From the NCBI GenBank assembly GCA_949752795.1, contig OX457058.1, positions 169,324,223-169,388,222 of the forward strand: a DNA stretch of 64,000 nt. Direction: 5' to 3'. Position numbers and translations under genes: made by a program. This document shows, piece by piece, positions 61,694 to 64,000 of this stretch. The notes under the pieces are model-generated. The model did no database searches, was not told the DNA's origin, and saw nothing but the letters and a program-made list of their open reading frames with translations. Each line of letters starts with the position of its first letter. The stretch's first letter is position 1. The DNA is from Hyperoodon ampullatus (Eukaryota > Chordata > Mammalia > Artiodactyla > Ziphiidae).

Positions 61694-62406
61694 TTGCTCT
61701 TTTGAAGGTTAAACTGCCTTCTTTTTTTCTTTTGAAAACTGTTTTTTTTCTATTTGATTGAAATTTTCTTTTTTTCCAGTTTTATTGAGAAATGATTAAC
61801 ATGTCACTGTATAAGTTTAAGGTGTACAGCATGATTGTTTGATTTGTATATATTGTGAAACTATTATTGCAGTAAGTTTAACTAACATCCATCATTTCAT
61901 ATATCAACACAAAGAAAAGAAAGAAAGGAAAAAAATTTTTTCTCCTTGTGATGAGAAATCAGGATTTACTCTCTTAACTACTTTCTTATATATCATACAG
62001 CAGTGTTAACTATAATCATCATGTTGTACCTTACACCCTTAGTACTTAATTATCTTATAACTGGAAATTTGTACTCACAACTTCTTTATCTGTTTATCCA
62101 TTGATGGACACTTAGGTTGCTTCCATGTCGTGGCTATTGTAATAATGCTGCTGTGAACATGGGGGTGCAGATATCTTTTCAAGTTAGTATTTTTGTCTCC
62201 TTTGGATATATTTCCAGAAGTGGAAATGGTAGTTGTATTTTTAATTTTTTGAGTGTTCCTTTTACTGTTTTCCATAGTGGCTGCACTAATTTACAATAGT
62301 GCATGAGGCTTCCATTTTCATTACATCCATGTCAGCATTTGTTATCTCTTGTCTTTTTGATGCTGGTCATTCTAACAGGTGTGAGGTAGTATCTCATTGT
62401 GGTTTT

Positions 62407-62707
62407 TTTTAAAAAATAGATCTTTATTGGAATATAATTGCATCACAATACTGTGTTAGTTTCTGTTGTACAACAAAGTGAATCAGCCATATGCATACAT
62501 ATATCCCCATACCCCTTCCCTCTTGAACCTCCCTCCCACCCTCCCTATCCCACCTCTCTAGGTCATTGCAAAGCATGGAGCTGATCTCCCTGTGCTATGC
62601 TGCTGCTTCCCACTAGATAACTATTTTACATTCAGTAGTGTATATATGTCTATGCTACTCTCATTTCACCCCAGCTTCCCCCTCCCCCACCACGTCCTCA
62701 AGTCCCC
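62407..62707 (-). mobile_element. ~300-bp young L1 3' end, nested
   Basis: 'gatctttattggaatataat' and 'gtacaacaaagtgaatcagc' to 'cccaccacgtcctcaagtcc', the 3' UTR of a young cetartiodactyl L1. TSD ttgtggtttt (62397-62406) against ttgtagtttt (62708-62717). Confidence 0.88.
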
Positions 62708-63377
62708 TTGTAGTTTTAATCTGCATTTCCCTAATGACTAGTGATGTTGGGCACCTTTTCATGTACCTGTTGGCCTTTTGTATATCTTCTTTGGAAAAAT
62801 ATCTATTTAGGTCTTTTGCCCATTTAAAAATTATTTTCCTCTTCTTTTTTGCTATTGAGCTGTATGAGTTCTTTATATATTTTGGATATTAACCCCTTAT
62901 TGGATATATGGTTTACAAATGTTTATTCTCATTCCATAGGTTGTTTTTCACTTTGTTGAAGGTTTCTTTTGCTGTGCAGAAGCTTTTTAGTTTGGTGTAG
63001 TCCCACCTGTTTATTTTTGATTTTGTTGCTTATGCTTTAGGTGTCATATCCAAAAAATGATTACCAACCCCATGTCATCAAGTCTTATTCCTATGTTTTC
63101 TTCTAGGATTTTCATGGTTTCAGGTCTTACAGTTAAGTCTTTAATCCATTTCAAGTTAATTTTTGTGAGTAGATGGGGATCCAGTTTCATTATTTTACAT
63201 GTGAATATCCACTTATCCTAGCACCACTTATTGAAGAAACTGTCTTTTCTCCATTTGAGTACTCTTGGCTCCCTTTGTCAAATATTAATTGACCATATAT
63301 GCTTGGGTTTATTTCTGGGCTCTCAGTTCTATTCCATTGGTCGTATGTCTGTTTCTATGCTGGTACCATACTGTTTT

Positions 63378-63588
63378 TTTTTTTTTTTTTTTTTTTCGGT
63401 ACGCGGGCCTCTCACTGCTGTGGCCTCTCCCGTTGCAGAGCACAGGCTCCGGACGCACAGGCTCAGCGGCCATGGCTCACGGGCCCAGCCGCTCCACGGC
63501 ATGTGGGATCTTCCCGGACCGGGGCACGAACCCGCGTCCCCTGCATCGGCAGGCGGACTCTCAACCACTGCGCCACCAGGGAAGCCCC
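63378..63588 (-). mobile_element. CHR SINE, young form, antisense, nested in L1
   Basis: A T-run of over 20, cggtacgcgggcctctcact, body, inverted head ccaccagggaagcccc. The perfect 13-bp TSD accatactgtttt lies at 63365-63377 and 63589-63601. Confidence 0.97.
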
Positions 63589-64000
63589 ACCATACTGTTT
63601 TGATTACTATAGCTTTATAGTATAGTCTGAAATCAGGGAATGTGATGCCTCCTGCTTTGTTCTTTTTCAGGATTTCTTTGGCTGTTTGAGGTCTTTTGTG
63701 GCTCCATATAAATTTTAGGAGTGTTTTTTACATCCATAAAACATGCCATTGTAATATTGACAGAATTGCATTGAATCTATAGAAGGCTTTTGGTAGTACT
63801 GAAATTTTAACAATATTAATTCTTCCAGTTCATTAACATGGGACGCCTTTCCATTTATTTGTGTCTTTGATTTCTTTCATTGACGTCTTGTAGTTTTCAC
63901 ACTAGAGATCTTTCACCTTCTTGGTTAAGTTTATTCTAGTATTTTATAGTTTTTGATGCTATTGTAAATGAAATTGATTTCTTTATCTCTTTTTCATAAA

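Larger units (their letters stand above)
61760..64000 (-). mobile_element. Further antisense L1, running off the window
   Basis: It starts with 'ttttattgagaaatgattaa' (3' UTR), passes through ORF2 C-terminal phrasing ('tgatggacacttaggttgct', 'gatatttccagaagtgga', 'cttattgaagaaactgtct') and is still L1 at the last base. A 300-bp L1 3' end (62407-62707) and a CHR (63378-63588) interrupt it. All frames are broken. Confidence 0.85.

Overview
The window is a piece of a cetacean (whale or dolphin) nuclear genome. The main evidence is about 22 copies of the CHR tRNA-derived SINE family. Many are near-identical young copies with clean A-tails and target-site duplications (TSDs), alongside older CHR forms. 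L1, L2, MIR, Tigger/MER28-, MER8- and hAT-type repeats and a MaLR LTR complete a typical mammalian background. The sequence is AT-rich, and there is no bacterial, plasmid, phage or CRISPR-like content.

The only gene I can support is UNC79 on the + strand. It encodes a very large helical-repeat subunit of the NALCN sodium-leak channel complex. Six consecutive coding exons are present (22092-22212, 28999-29303, 32989-33159, 41799-41891, 48561-48616, 49293-49422). All have consensus AG/GT splice sites and fully compatible phases. Together they give 291 uninterrupted codons from close to the N-terminus of the protein. The initiator exon lies upstream of what I could recognise and the rest of the gene lies beyond base 64000, so both ends are open.

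Layout. 1-3.7 kb: an old antisense L1 carrying two CHR insertions and an 84-bp L1 mini-insertion. 3.7-22 kb: CHR SINEs, L1 pieces, L2/MIR, a MaLR solo LTR and unassigned sequence; this is either a UNC79 5' intron or upstream DNA. 22-49.4 kb: the six exons and their introns. Intron 1 has a repeat-poor 4.6-kb stretch before exon 2. Intron 2 has a MER8-like element with an unrelated centre. Intron 3 has an L2 split by a hAT element. Intron 4 has a TSD-flanked L1 and a Tigger1 MITE. 49.4-64 kb: the start of the next intron, which from about 53 kb is a stack of insertions. One long antisense L1 is interrupted by an LTR-derived retrocopy, a CHR, a MER28 (itself split by a CHR) and a 3.6-kb L1 (itself split by a 115-bp L1 fragment). 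A further antisense L1 follows.

No novel multi-gene system is visible. The most unusual items are insertion-mechanism oddities: an ERV U3-R+poly(A) retrocopy with L1-type TSDs, a CHR truncated at its B-box region, and ultra-short L1 insertions. There is also a weak-looking splice acceptor next to an (AT)n microsatellite at a phase-symmetric UNC79 exon. Repeat family names come from remembered consensus sequences and have not been checked by a database search.
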